From assembly GCA_030425385.1 (NCBI GenBank), contig JAUIAH010000030.1, forward strand, positions 1-64,000: a stretch of DNA of 64,000 bases, given 5' to 3'. Below the pieces are notes generated by a model that had not been told where the DNA came from, did no database searches, and saw only the letters and a list, made by a program, of their open reading frames with translations. A program made the translations under genes and the position numbers. Shown here piece by piece: positions 27,474-34,819 of this stretch (within the stretch, counting starts at the first letter, position 1; each line of letters begins with the position of its first letter). This DNA comes from Verrucomicrobiia bacterium (GTDB taxonomy: Bacteria; Verrucomicrobiota; Verrucomicrobiia; Verrucomicrobiales; DEV007).

Positions 27474-28133
27474 ATGATTCTACATGAATTCGCCCACAGT
27501 CCCTTCTGCATCCCGGTTCGCCGCATTCTGGAAGCCCATGGTGTCGCCTACGAGCGTGTCGCGGTGCCGAGTTGGGATCGCCGAGCGCTGGCTGAGTTGA
27601 CGCAAGGCGCTTATTACCAGGTGCCGGTGATCGAACACCAGGGCACGATCATTCACGAGACGGCCGAGGATCCGCTGGCAGTGGCGCACTTTCTCGATCG
27701 CGAAGTGGCCAGAGGGGCGCTGTTTCCCGATCACTGTGCGGGGCTGCATGAGATCATTGTGAGGCAAATTGAAGACACGCTGGAGTGGATCGGCTTTCGC
27801 CTCAGTGATCCGACTTACATTGATTCCATCGACGACCTCGGTGAGCGCGTGATGGTCATTCGCCACAAGGAACGCAAGCTGGGCCCGGGCTGTGTCGAGG
27901 AGTGGCGCCGGAATGCGGGAGCACTCGCTCAAGAGTTTGAATCAGCGCTCGCCGACTACGAGACGCGCCTCTCTCATAGTCGCTTTCTCTTTGGCGATGC
28001 TCCGGTGTATGCCGACTATGCTTTGGGAGGGGTGCTAGGCAATGCGCAGCATGGTGGTGCCTATCAGCTGCCGAGTGCGCTCCAGCATCTGAAGCGCTGG
28101 GAATCCGCTCTCGACGTCTACTCAGTGTCGTGA
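27474..28133 (+). CDS. Glutathione S-transferase family protein
   Basis: A 219-residue cytosolic GST. The thioredoxin-fold N-terminal domain (1-78) contains the probable active-site SPFC (about 9-12), YYQVPVIEHQG with the conserved cis-Pro, and HETAED where the Glu/Ser pair would bind glutathione. The all-alpha C-terminal domain carries FLFGDAPVYADYALGG, the usual N-capping segment. The stop overlaps the GTG start of the haemoglobin gene (GTGA), so they are coupled. In this cluster it could handle S-nitroso or glutathionyl adducts; the substrate is not evident. Confidence 0.88.
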   Translation: MILHEFAHSPFCIPVRRILEAHGVAYERVAVPSWDRRALAELTQGAYYQVPVIEHQGTIIHETAEDPLAVAHFLDREVARGALFPDHCAGLHEIIVRQIEDTLEWIGFRLSDPTYIDSIDDLGERVMVIRHKERKLGPGCVEEWRRNAGALAQEFESALADYETRLSHSRFLFGDAPVYADYALGGVLGNAQHGGAYQLPSALQHLKRWESALDVYSVS

Positions 28134-28843
28134 CTGCCCTGCCGACCACACGCTTGGATCGCTCGGCTGGCGATTGGCCTACGCTGGAGGATTGGATAGG
28201 AGCCCGTGTCATCGAGATTGGGGTGACCGATCCCAAGTCGGATCTTTGCCTAACCCTACAACTGTCGATTTCGGAATCATGTGGCCGACTGGAGATCCCT
28301 GCGCCGTGGGTCTTCAACTCGTGCCTCACGACGATCGATGTCGAGACCAGTGGGGATGTGAAGGCAGACGATTTCATCGGCTTGGAAGGCGCGCAGTTGA
28401 CGGCCGTGGAAAGCAGTTCGCGCGGAATGGATTGCCAGTTCGGTTCGATCACGATCAGTGTGAGACTGAGCGATCTGAGCTGTCGCGACGATGTCGAACT
28501 GCTGGTGAATCACTTTTACGAGTCGGTGCAAGCGGACGCCGTTCTCGGGCCGGTGTTCAACGAAGTCGCGCAGATTGATTGGTCGTCGCACCTGCCGCGG
28601 ATGGTGGATTTCTGGGACACCGTGATGTTTCGCTCAGGTGCGTATCGAGGGAATCCGCTCAGCGCGCATGCGAAGTTGCTTCCTCACGTGGAGATGAGCC
28701 AGGCGCTCTTCGATCGCTGGCTAACACTGTTCCGAAGGGCAGTGCATCATCTCTTTGCTGGTGAGAACGCGGGACACATCGTGCGCTGTGCTGAGGACAT
28801 GGCCAATGTCATCCACGACAAGCTTGCGCATCTTCCGCGCTGA
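28130..28843 (+). CDS. Group III truncated haemoglobin with extra N-terminal domain
   Basis: A 237-residue protein. Residues about 113-237 form a group III truncated globin: VELLVNHFYESVQADAVLGP, FWDTVMFRSGAYRGNPLSAH (the His is the expected proximal haem ligand) and MSQALFDRWLTLFRRAVHHL. The N-terminal 110 residues (LEDWIGARVIEIGVTDPKSD through EIPAPWVFNS to SITISVRLSD) are not globin. They look like a small beta-rich domain of the L.G..V..I....L.L type found in short bacterial proteins of unknown function. The GTG start overlaps the GST stop. Truncated globins of this group bind O2/NO and can detoxify NO, which agrees with the NsrR-like regulator at the head of the cluster. Confidence 0.85.
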   Translation: MTALPTTRLDRSAGDWPTLEDWIGARVIEIGVTDPKSDLCLTLQLSISESCGRLEIPAPWVFNSCLTTIDVETSGDVKADDFIGLEGAQLTAVESSSRGMDCQFGSITISVRLSDLSCRDDVELLVNHFYESVQADAVLGPVFNEVAQIDWSSHLPRMVDFWDTVMFRSGAYRGNPLSAHAKLLPHVEMSQALFDRWLTLFRRAVHHLFAGENAGHIVRCAEDMANVIHDKLAHLPR

Positions 28844-28898
28844 ACCATTGCCGTTGACCCGGCCGCCACTGGGGGTAGGGTGGGGCCTGCAAACGGAA

Positions 28899-28943
28899 GC
28901 GTGGACGACCTCGCCTCTCCATCATCATTCAAGGACGACCTTG
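28899..28943 (+). ncRNA. Guanidine-II (mini-ykkC) riboswitch
   Basis: Two small hairpins with ACGA loops lie in tandem. P1 is GCGTGG-ACGA-CCTCGC (28899-28914, one T-T mismatch). P2 is CAAGG-ACGA-CCTTG (28930-28943, perfect). The linker is 15 bases. Paired stem-loops with ACGR loops closed by GG/CC are the definition of the guanidine-II class. The next gene, starting 18 bases downstream, is a Gdx/SugE-type SMR exporter, the standard target. Guanidinium is expected to turn on translation. A covariance-model search would confirm it. Confidence 0.87.
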
Positions 28944-28961
28944 GCCTAACATCCTGTTTCC

Positions 28962-29273
28962 ATGCCTTGGATTCTCCTATTGATCGCCGCGCTTTTCGAA
29001 ATTGCCTGGGCCACTGGCCTGAAGTTTTCCGAAGGTTTCACCCGGCTTTGGCCGACCATTGGCACGCTCGTGGCCTTAGTCGCGAGCCTCGCATGCCTCG
29101 GACTCGCCGTGCGATCCATTCCCATTGGCACCGCCTACGCGATCTGGACAGGCATTGGCGCCGCGGGCACGGTGATCATCGGGTTGCTCTATTTCAATGA
29201 GCCCATGAGTGCCGCACGGCTCGTCTCTGTCGGCTTCATCCTGATCGGGATCATTGGATTGAAGCTTTGTTAG
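28962..29273 (+). CDS. gdx: SMR family guanidinium exporter (Gdx/SugE)
   Basis: A 103-residue protein with four transmembrane helices and the Gdx/SugE signatures: essential Glu in LFEIAWATGLKFSEGF, GTAYAIWTGIGAAGTVIIG, and the end GFILIGIIGLKL, very close to E. coli SugE. Gdx proteins exchange guanidinium for protons as antiparallel dimers in the inner membrane. The guanidine-II riboswitch immediately upstream supports the Gdx rather than the Qac subtype. It is transcribed in the direction of the haemoglobin cluster but separated by 118 bases carrying the riboswitch, so it is probably a separate unit. Confidence 0.95.
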   Translation: MPWILLLIAALFEIAWATGLKFSEGFTRLWPTIGTLVALVASLACLGLAVRSIPIGTAYAIWTGIGAAGTVIIGLLYFNEPMSAARLVSVGFILIGIIGLKLC

Positions 29274-29306
29274 GATGCGGATGCCCCGTTCTGGAAATGT
29301 CTCTAG

Positions 29307-29669
29307 TCAGAGCTTCTCTCGCTTGGTTAGGGCAGCTTGAATCGTTGCCTCATTCCGTGTGCCCCACTCGCAGAGTGGTTGCAAAGATTTCGCCAATCCT
29401 TTGCCATAAGCACTCAGCGAATACTCCACTCTGGGTGGGATCTCTTTGAAGTCCTTTCGAATCACCACCCCGTCGGATTCCAAGTCTCGGAGCTGCTGCG
29501 TCAACATTTTATGGGTGACCCCACGGATCGATCGATGCAGTTCTCCGTAGCGCATGGTGTTGTGATATAAGAAGAAGAGGATCAACGGCTTCCACTTTCC
29601 GGATACAATCCTCAAGGCGGCATCGAGGCCACAGATAAAGCTCGACTCAGTGGTGTTTCTTCGGGCCAT
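29307..29669 (-). CDS. HxlR family transcriptional regulator
   Basis: A 120-residue winged-helix protein. The HxlR pattern is clear: a single early Cys (FICGLDAALRIVSGKWKPLI), LHRSIRGVTHKMLTQQLRDL, DGVVIRKDFKEIPPRVEYSL and YGKGLAKSLQPLCEWG. Many HxlR proteins sense electrophiles, aldehydes or hypochlorite through the conserved N-terminal Cys. It is divergent from an SDR gene and probably regulates it from the shared 110-base region, which holds ATACTT repeats. Confidence 0.92.
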   Translation of the reverse strand: MARRNTTESSFICGLDAALRIVSGKWKPLILFFLYHNTMRYGELHRSIRGVTHKMLTQQLRDLESDGVVIRKDFKEIPPRVEYSLSAYGKGLAKSLQPLCEWGTRNEATIQAALTKREKL

Positions 29670-29670
29670 T

Positions 29671-29700
29671 TGGTATACTTACTAAAAGGTGCATACTTGT
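29671..29700. promoter_or_regulatory. Candidate HxlR operator/promoter region
   Basis: The region next to the HxlR start has two direct copies of ATACTT (29675-29680 and 29693-29698) 18 bases apart. Loose inverted arms GTATAC / GCATAC span TACTAAAAGGT. TATACT at 29674-29679 also resembles a -10 box towards the SDR. Known HxlR sites contain GTAT/ATAC arms. The assignment is tentative. Confidence 0.4.
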
Positions 29701-29778
29701 CAAACAGGGAGTGCTAGCAGAAGGTTGGATCAATCGGAGCACGATTCCGCAGATCATCTAAACACAAGAATTGAATTA

Positions 29779-30513
29779 ATGAGAAGATTAGCGAACAGAA
29801 CAGCAGTGATCACCGGCGGTGGAAGTGGAATTGGCTTTGCCATGGCAAAGCGATTCATCGATGAAGGGGCGTTCGTCTACTTATCAGGTCGACGAAAGGA
29901 GGCCCTTGAGAAGGCAGTCTCGGAATTGGGGGACAACGCACGAGGTATCCAGGTCGATATCACCAACAATGATGACATTGACCAATTGTATGCTGAGGTG
30001 AAGCAGGCCCGAGGAGGACTTGACATCCTAGTGGCGAATGCGGGCGTTGGCGAATTTGCACCGATCGATCAGATCACTCCTGAGCACTACGATTACACGT
30101 TCAACACCAATGTGAAGGGAACCATGTTCACCGTTCAGAAGGCGCTGCCCTTGATGAGCCCCGGGGGTTCAGTGATTCTGACAGGGTCGACTGTGGGAGT
30201 GAAAGGGACAGCAGCATTCAGTGTCTACAGCGCCTCCAAGGCGGCGGTGAGAAACTTCGCCCGCAGTTGGGCCGAGGATCTTCGCGGGACGGGGATTCGG
30301 GTGAATGTCCTCAGTCCAGGCACGACTAAGACAGACAAGTTGATGGGTTTGCTAGACGACGACGCAGCCAATTTCTACTCGAACAGTGCACCGCTCGGTC
30401 GTATGGGAGAGCCTGCTGAAATCGCATCGGTGGCCGCATTCCTGGCATCCGAAGACAGTAGCTTCATGACGGGAAGCGAGATCTTCGTGGACGGCGGCTT
30501 AGCGCAGATCTGA
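29779..30513 (+). CDS. Short-chain dehydrogenase/reductase (SDR)
   Basis: 244 residues from ATG 29779 (MRRLANRTAVITGG); an in-frame start at 29689 would add an implausible hydrophilic leader crossing the promoter region. Classical SDR motifs are TGGGSGIG (cofactor), DILVANAG, the catalytic Ser in ILTGSTVGVKG and YSASK (Tyr/Lys). The GGGSGIG with a following SGRR suggests NADP(H). The substrate is unknown. It is divergent from hxlR and convergent with the nitroreductase gene (3 bases between stops). This HxlR-SDR pairing is common and usually serves carbonyl or electrophile detoxification. Confidence 0.9.
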   Translation: MRRLANRTAVITGGGSGIGFAMAKRFIDEGAFVYLSGRRKEALEKAVSELGDNARGIQVDITNNDDIDQLYAEVKQARGGLDILVANAGVGEFAPIDQITPEHYDYTFNTNVKGTMFTVQKALPLMSPGGSVILTGSTVGVKGTAAFSVYSASKAAVRNFARSWAEDLRGTGIRVNVLSPGTTKTDKLMGLLDDDAANFYSNSAPLGRMGEPAEIASVAAFLASEDSSFMTGSEIFVDGGLAQI

Positions 30514-30516
30514 ACG

Positions 30517-31134
30517 TTACCGGTATTCCAGCACGGCATCGATTGGTTTGCGGGCTTTGCCAGGGCGTGGTTGTCCTGACGGATGCCCTACCGTCACCAG
30601 CATGACCGGGACGAGGTGGTCACCCAGGCCAAAGGTTTCGGTCACGCCAGTGGCATCGAATCCACTCAGGGCACCGGATGCGAAACCTTGATCCTGCGCA
30701 GCGAGCATCAAGATCATCGCCGCCAGCGAGGCCGAGCGAAAGGCTTCGTCGCGCTGGAGTTGAGGATTATCGCGGTGGAGGTCGTTCACCATGGCCGACC
30801 ATCGTTCCTGCAGAGTTGCTGGAATGAGTGCTGCCTCTACGGAGGGTTGAAGCGTTTCATGGAGGTGGCGATACCCATCGAGTTGTCCACAAACGATGAA
30901 GGTCACTGCGGCCTCCTTCACCTGAGGTTGACCGAATGATAGTGTACAAAGCTGTTCCTTCGCCTCCGCAGTGCAAACGGCGATGAAGTGCCAGTTCTGC
31001 AAGTTGAAGGCCGATGGCGCCTGGGTAGCCAGGCGCAGCATGGTGCGAATCGCGCTGTCATCGATCGAGCGCGTGGCATCGAAGTGCCCAGTGGTGACGC
31101 GTGTTTCGATCAAGTTCTGAAAGGTGTGTGGCAT
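30517..31134 (-). CDS. Nitroreductase family FMN oxidoreductase
   Basis: A 205-residue flavoprotein. Typical features are the N-terminal ETRVTTGHFD, the FMN-contacting QAPSAFNLQNWHFIAV (about 36-52), ASLAAMILMLAAQDQGFASG (about 130-149), and LGDHLVPVMLVTVGHPSG with the terminal arginine-rich PGKARKPIDAVLEYR. The family reduces nitro, quinone or enone substrates with NAD(P)H. It is convergent with the SDR and 25 bases downstream of DUF3891 on the same strand, so it may be co-transcribed with that gene. Confidence 0.9.
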   Translation of the reverse strand: MPHTFQNLIETRVTTGHFDATRSIDDSAIRTMLRLATQAPSAFNLQNWHFIAVCTAEAKEQLCTLSFGQPQVKEAAVTFIVCGQLDGYRHLHETLQPSVEAALIPATLQERWSAMVNDLHRDNPQLQRDEAFRSASLAAMILMLAAQDQGFASGALSGFDATGVTETFGLGDHLVPVMLVTVGHPSGQPRPGKARKPIDAVLEYR

Positions 31135-31158
31135 GGTGTTAGCGTGAGGATGTTGTTG

Positions 31159-32076
31159 TTAGAATGCGGATGAAGAGGAGCCGATCTGGAACTTGAGGAG
31201 ATCTGGGGACGTCGAATGCCACCGCATTTGAAACGAGGCCTCGCTCGCATCGGTGCTGCTGAACACGCGCACCGGAACACGGACGGGGAGGGGATCGAGG
31301 TCGAATGGATACGGGTCTAACACGACACGACGGTTGCCGAGAGGTTGGACATTGATCGTGATTCGATCTGACCAGCTGGTGCGGGGCACTTCAAGTAAGG
31401 GATAGGCATCCTCGCCTAGGCCAATGTTAGAACCGGACTCCGCTGCGATCAGCGATGAGGTGAACCCAAGCGAAAGGCCGTCGAGAATTTGAAGCATCCG
31501 CACGTGAGGCTTTAGGGATTCCGGTGTCAGCCAGTCACTGGTTTCGTCATCTTTTAGGAGGCGAGAGCGCCATGCTGCCTGCCGACCTTCCAGTTCTTCC
31601 AGGAATGCCGTGACCATGTGTTCGCTTCCGGGCAGAAGTGTTTCGGGACGTTCTTTCCAGTAGAGAGGGTGGATTTCTTCGGGCTTCGGCTCGGCTTGAT
31701 TGGGCACTTGATAGAGCAGTCGCGGGTGTTCACTGATGAGAAGGTTGGCGTAGCTCGCATCAGGATATCGCTGCAAGCCGATCCGCCACCGCTCCATACC
31801 GTCCTGCTGATTGCGCACCATCTCGGACAGGTCGGCGGGTAGGGACTCGGAACCGGTGAGTATCGGTTCGGCCTCCCATTCGATCCAGCCATTGTCATGC
31901 TGGGCAATGGCAAAGACGGTCTCCGCCCGCAGCCGGGACGGATTGGCGACCGGGGCGTAGTGTCCCAGAGGTCGGAAGGTGTCGTTTCCCCAGTGACTGG
32001 CAAAGGTACCAGCGAGTTGACCGTGATCAGGTTGAGTGACCAGGAAGTAGTGATCGTTCTGCTTTGTCTTTAACAT
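31159..32076 (-). CDS. DUF3891 family protein
   Basis: 305 residues from ATG 32076 (MLKTKQNDHYFLVTQPDHGQ). The opening LVTQPDHGQLAGTFASHWGN and the downstream AIAQHDNGWIEWE are the DUF3891 signature, with conserved His and Asp residues that suggest an HD-like metal or hydrolase site. The function is unknown. The end is a beta-rich stretch (TINVQPLGNRRVVLDPYPFD). It is divergent from the LysR regulator at 32210. The operator palindrome beside LysR may control both, so DUF3891 and the following nitroreductase could be its targets. Confidence 0.8.
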   Translation of the reverse strand: MLKTKQNDHYFLVTQPDHGQLAGTFASHWGNDTFRPLGHYAPVANPSRLRAETVFAIAQHDNGWIEWEAEPILTGSESLPADLSEMVRNQQDGMERWRIGLQRYPDASYANLLISEHPRLLYQVPNQAEPKPEEIHPLYWKERPETLLPGSEHMVTAFLEELEGRQAAWRSRLLKDDETSDWLTPESLKPHVRMLQILDGLSLGFTSSLIAAESGSNIGLGEDAYPLLEVPRTSWSDRITINVQPLGNRRVVLDPYPFDLDPLPVRVPVRVFSSTDASEASFQMRWHSTSPDLLKFQIGSSSSAF

Positions 32077-32183
32077 GGTATTTCGGATTGAGTGATTGGT
32101 TAGGTGATGTCGTCCTACCTTGCGGCGACGGTGCACCTTCCCTCGTGTTGCCTCGAACGGCCAATACAGCGGCGTTGCCATCG

Positions 32184-32202
32184 TTATACGGAATCCGTAT
32201 AA
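32184..32202. promoter_or_regulatory. LysR-type operator palindrome
   Basis: TTATACGGAATCCGTATAA is a perfect 9-1-9 palindrome containing ATAC-N7-GTAT, the classical LysR-type binding box. It ends 7 bases before the lysR start and lies about 110 bases from the DUF3891 start. Confidence 0.75.
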
Positions 32203-32209
32203 TGCGCCC

Positions 32210-33106
32210 ATGCTGCAACGCATCCGCACCGTTCTCATCGTCATGGACTGTGGAAGCCTCAACCAGGCTGCCACCCGTCTCGGCGTCTCCCAGCCAACGC
32301 TCACCCGGCAACTGCAAGCGCTGGAGCAAGAGATCGGCGGGGCGCTATTCGAGCGTGACTCGACTGGTGTGCGCCCGACGGATCTGGCCTTCACTCTGCG
32401 GGATTCAATGGTGCCAGTCCTGAAAGCGTATGACTTGGCGTGGGCTCAAGTTATCGCGCATGCGCAGGGCCGCGAATCGCAGTTGCGCATCGGCTACCTC
32501 GGGCTTGCCGCGGCGCGATTCCTCACGCCTGTGTTGGGCAAGTTCCAGGAAGCCTACCCGGACATCGAGCTCTGGCTCTTCGACCAAACGCCTAAGGAGC
32601 AGCTCGCAGCCTTGAGCGCGGGCGACCTCGATCTCGCGTTGATCGGTCAGGAAGGCGCCGCGCTTGGCGACACGTTCTATCGCCAGAAGATCGCAAAGAT
32701 CGGTGTGCGCGCGGTGCTCCCCAGCAGTCATCCCTTGGCCCAACGCAAGACCCTAACATTGGCCGATCTCAAAGGAGAAAAGTTCATCGCTCCAACGGAG
32801 GCCGCCGTACCAGGGCGCAAGAAGTGGATGCTCGAACTGTGCCGCGAAGCCGGCTTCCGCCCATGCTGGATCGCCGGATCGGAAGCGGTCGCCGAGACCT
32901 TTACCCGCGTCGCCGGCGAACGCGCCGTCACCCTTCTGCCGGACTACATGGAACCAACCCCACCGCCTGGAATCGCCTTCGTCAGCGTCTCCGATCGCCA
33001 CGCGACATGGGACTTCACCATCCTCCGCCAGCGCGGCAAACTATCCCCAGCCTGCCGCGATCTCATCCGCTGGATCACCGAAGCCGTGAGGGGCAGGGTG
33101 AAGTGA
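32210..33106 (+). CDS. LysR family transcriptional regulator
   Basis: 298 residues from ATG 32210 (MLQRIRTVLIVMDCGSLNQA); an upstream in-frame ATG at 32120 would put the operator inside the gene. The helix-turn-helix is AATRLGVSQPTLTRQLQALE (about 20-39). The effector-binding domain begins near residue 90 (LRIGYLGLAAARFLTPVLGK) with the usual DLDLALIG element. The GYLG form is CynR/BenM-like but the ligand is unknown. The perfect ATAC-N7-GTAT palindrome at 32184-32202 is its probable operator and implies autorepression. It is divergent from DUF3891. Confidence 0.93.
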   Translation: MLQRIRTVLIVMDCGSLNQAATRLGVSQPTLTRQLQALEQEIGGALFERDSTGVRPTDLAFTLRDSMVPVLKAYDLAWAQVIAHAQGRESQLRIGYLGLAAARFLTPVLGKFQEAYPDIELWLFDQTPKEQLAALSAGDLDLALIGQEGAALGDTFYRQKIAKIGVRAVLPSSHPLAQRKTLTLADLKGEKFIAPTEAAVPGRKKWMLELCREAGFRPCWIAGSEAVAETFTRVAGERAVTLLPDYMEPTPPPGIAFVSVSDRHATWDFTILRQRGKLSPACRDLIRWITEAVRGRVK

Positions 33107-33126
33107 TCCGACCAGCGTCTGGCCCA

Positions 33127-33507
33127 TCAAAACTGCTCTGTCGCGAGCAGCACCAAGGTGCAGGCTTCCTGAACCTCGATCCCCGCGGCGGTGAGTTTCG
33201 CGGCCAAGGACTCGGATTCTGTTCCGGGATTAAAGATGACCCGTCTCGGCTTCAAATCGATCAATTCTTGCGCCATCGGCTCGGAGATCGCGGAACGAAC
33301 GTAAAGCGTGATGGTATCGATCCTCGCATCGGCGTCCGCGGGTCGGGCAATCACGGGATGCCCATCAATTTGCTGCAGCCGCGGGTGGACGAGGATGATC
33401 GGGTGCCCGGCAGCTAACAAAGCTACCATCGCCTTGTGTGCGTAGCGACCGGGGTCGTCGCTGGCACCGATGATCATCACAGATTCAGAGGGTGAGGTTG
33501 GGGACAT
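33127..33507 (-). CDS. CoA-binding domain protein (YccU type)
   Basis: 126 residues from ATG 33507 (MSPTSPSESVMIIGASDDPG); the frame extends to 33579 but that leader looks random. It is a single Rossmann-like CoA_binding_2 domain: MIIGASDDPGRYAHKAMVAL, GHPIILVHPRLQQIDGHPVI, DTITLYVR, PRRVIFNPGTES and the family end EACTLVLLATEQF with the conserved Cys. The cellular role of this family is poorly defined. It is convergent with lysR and divergent from the SDR at 33697; the region between carries two copies of the NemR-like operator. Confidence 0.85.
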   Translation of the reverse strand: MSPTSPSESVMIIGASDDPGRYAHKAMVALLAAGHPIILVHPRLQQIDGHPVIARPADADARIDTITLYVRSAISEPMAQELIDLKPRRVIFNPGTESESLAAKLTAAGIEVQEACTLVLLATEQF

Positions 33508-33581
33508 GGCGGTTGATGAAATGGATGGGAACCCAGGATCTATGCGGAGCCTGGGAAAGATTGCAAGAATCACTTGCAAGG

Positions 33582-33600
33582 ATTAGACGACTGGTCTAAT
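33582..33600. promoter_or_regulatory. NemR-like operator, site A
   Basis: ATTAGACGACTGGTCTAAT has perfect ATTAGAC/GTCTAAT arms around GACTG. A TTGCAA that could be a -35 box ends two bases before it, so the operator would fill the -35/-10 spacer of a promoter directed at the SDR. The same sequence, with one or a few changes, recurs at 35982, 36628 and 33649. Confidence 0.75.
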
Positions 33601-33648
33601 GATTTGAATAAATCTTTAAATTATAGACCAAATCTTCCTTTTAGGCGA

Positions 33649-33667
33649 GATGGCGGACTGGTCTACT
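33649..33667. promoter_or_regulatory. NemR-like operator, site B (half-conserved)
   Basis: GATGGCGGACTGGTCTACT keeps the right half GACTGGTCTA exactly while the left arm is degenerate. It lies 67 bases downstream of site A and 29 bases before the SDR start, probably in its leader. A further inverted half-site (TAGACCA) lies at about 33624-33630. Confidence 0.55.
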
Positions 33668-33696
33668 AACAGGCTGTATCCTTCCGAACTGACACT

Positions 33697-34434
33697 ATGA
33701 AAGACAAGATCGTTCTCATCACGGGTGCCACCAGTGGCATTGGCAAGGCAACAGCCATCAAGTTCGGTAGGCATGGCGCGAAGGTCGTCATTTCGGGAAG
33801 ACGTGAAGCGGAAGGCCAGGCAGTGGTTGAGACGATCGCTGCCCAAGGAGGCGAAGCGCTCTTTGTTCAGACTGATGTGGCCAATGAAGAGCAACTGAAG
33901 GCGCTCGTTGCCAAGACCGTGGAGACCTACGGGGGTCTCGATATCGCCTTCAACAATGCGGGTGTTGAGCACATCGAGGCGACGCGGGAGGACTATCAGC
34001 GGCTCTTTGACATCAATGTGTGGGGCGTGCTAAGCGCGATGAAATATGAAATTCCTGCCATGCTGAATCGAGGTGGCGGATCAATTGTCAACACGAGCAG
34101 TGTAGCGGGTCACATTGGGATGTCGGGCGCAGGCCTCTACATTGCTACCAAGCACGCCGTGGAAGGGTTGACGAAATCTGCCGCATTGGAATACGCGAAA
34201 GCGGGCATCCGCGTGAACGCCGTGGCACCAGCCGCCATCGAAACGGAAATGGTAGATCGATTTGCAGGGAGGGAGGGGACAGAGGAGCGCGCAGGACTAG
34301 CAGCCATGCATCCTATCGGGAGAATGGGCAAATCCGAGGAGATTGCTGATGCCGTGTTCTATCTCGCTTCTGAAGCGTCTACGTTTGTCACCGGGATCTC
34401 TTTGACCGTTGACGGAGGGTGGCTGGCTCAATGA
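33697..34434 (+). CDS. Short-chain dehydrogenase/reductase (SDR)
   Basis: A 245-residue classical SDR with TGATSGIG (9-16), ISGRREAEGQAVVETI, the NNAG motif (IAFNNAGVEH), the catalytic Ser of VNTSSVAGHIG, YIATK (Tyr/Lys) and the C-terminal VTGISLTVDGGWLAQ. It probably uses NADP(H). The substrate is unknown; relatives act on ketones, quinones or reactive carbonyls. Thioredoxin follows after 42 bases, so they form one operon. NemR-like sites A and B lie in the promoter region, which places it in the electrophile-response regulon. Confidence 0.92.
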   Translation: MKDKIVLITGATSGIGKATAIKFGRHGAKVVISGRREAEGQAVVETIAAQGGEALFVQTDVANEEQLKALVAKTVETYGGLDIAFNNAGVEHIEATREDYQRLFDINVWGVLSAMKYEIPAMLNRGGGSIVNTSSVAGHIGMSGAGLYIATKHAVEGLTKSAALEYAKAGIRVNAVAPAAIETEMVDRFAGREGTEERAGLAAMHPIGRMGKSEEIADAVFYLASEASTFVTGISLTVDGGWLAQ

Positions 34435-34476
34435 ACCCTTTCTCAAGTAATCCACAACCTAACCAATACCAATAAC

Positions 34477-34812
34477 ATGAATAAACTCCAATCGACAATC
34501 ATTCACATCTCCTCTGTGGAGGCCTTCGACCGCATCATTGACAAAGCACAGCATCCCGTCGTGGTCGATTTCTGGGCACCCTGGTGCGGCCCATGCAAGA
34601 TGATGGAACCAATACTCGAAGAGTTCGCCGCAGACCATGATGGCCGGGCAATTGTTGCGAAAGTCAATGTCGATGAGGTGCCTGCTCTGGCACAACGTTT
34701 CGAGATTCGATCAATCCCAACCATCGTCTTCTTCAATTCTGGGGAAGAAGTGGCGCGCCACTCCGGAGTGGCGAATAAAGCTGTCCTGGTAGAACACTTG
34801 AAGGCCTCCTAA
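34477..34812 (+). CDS. trxA: Thioredoxin
   Basis: A 111-residue thioredoxin. The active site WCGPC lies in DFWAPWCGPCKMMEPILEEF (about 30-49), the buried Asp and cis-Pro (RSIPTIVFFNSGEE) are present, and the length is that of a canonical Trx. It reduces protein disulfides in the cytoplasm. It is encoded with an SDR under NemR-like operators, so this copy is probably a stress-inducible paralogue rather than the housekeeping one. A long hairpin terminator follows eight bases after the stop. Confidence 0.93.
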   Translation: MNKLQSTIIHISSVEAFDRIIDKAQHPVVVDFWAPWCGPCKMMEPILEEFAADHDGRAIVAKVNVDEVPALAQRFEIRSIPTIVFFNSGEEVARHSGVANKAVLVEHLKAS

Positions 34813-34819
34813 GGATTTA

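Noticed and set aside
31159-32394. Longer version of the DUF3891 protein beginning at 32394.
   Set aside because: The added 106 residues are an antisense reading through the lysR start and the operator palindrome; family homology begins at ATG 32076.
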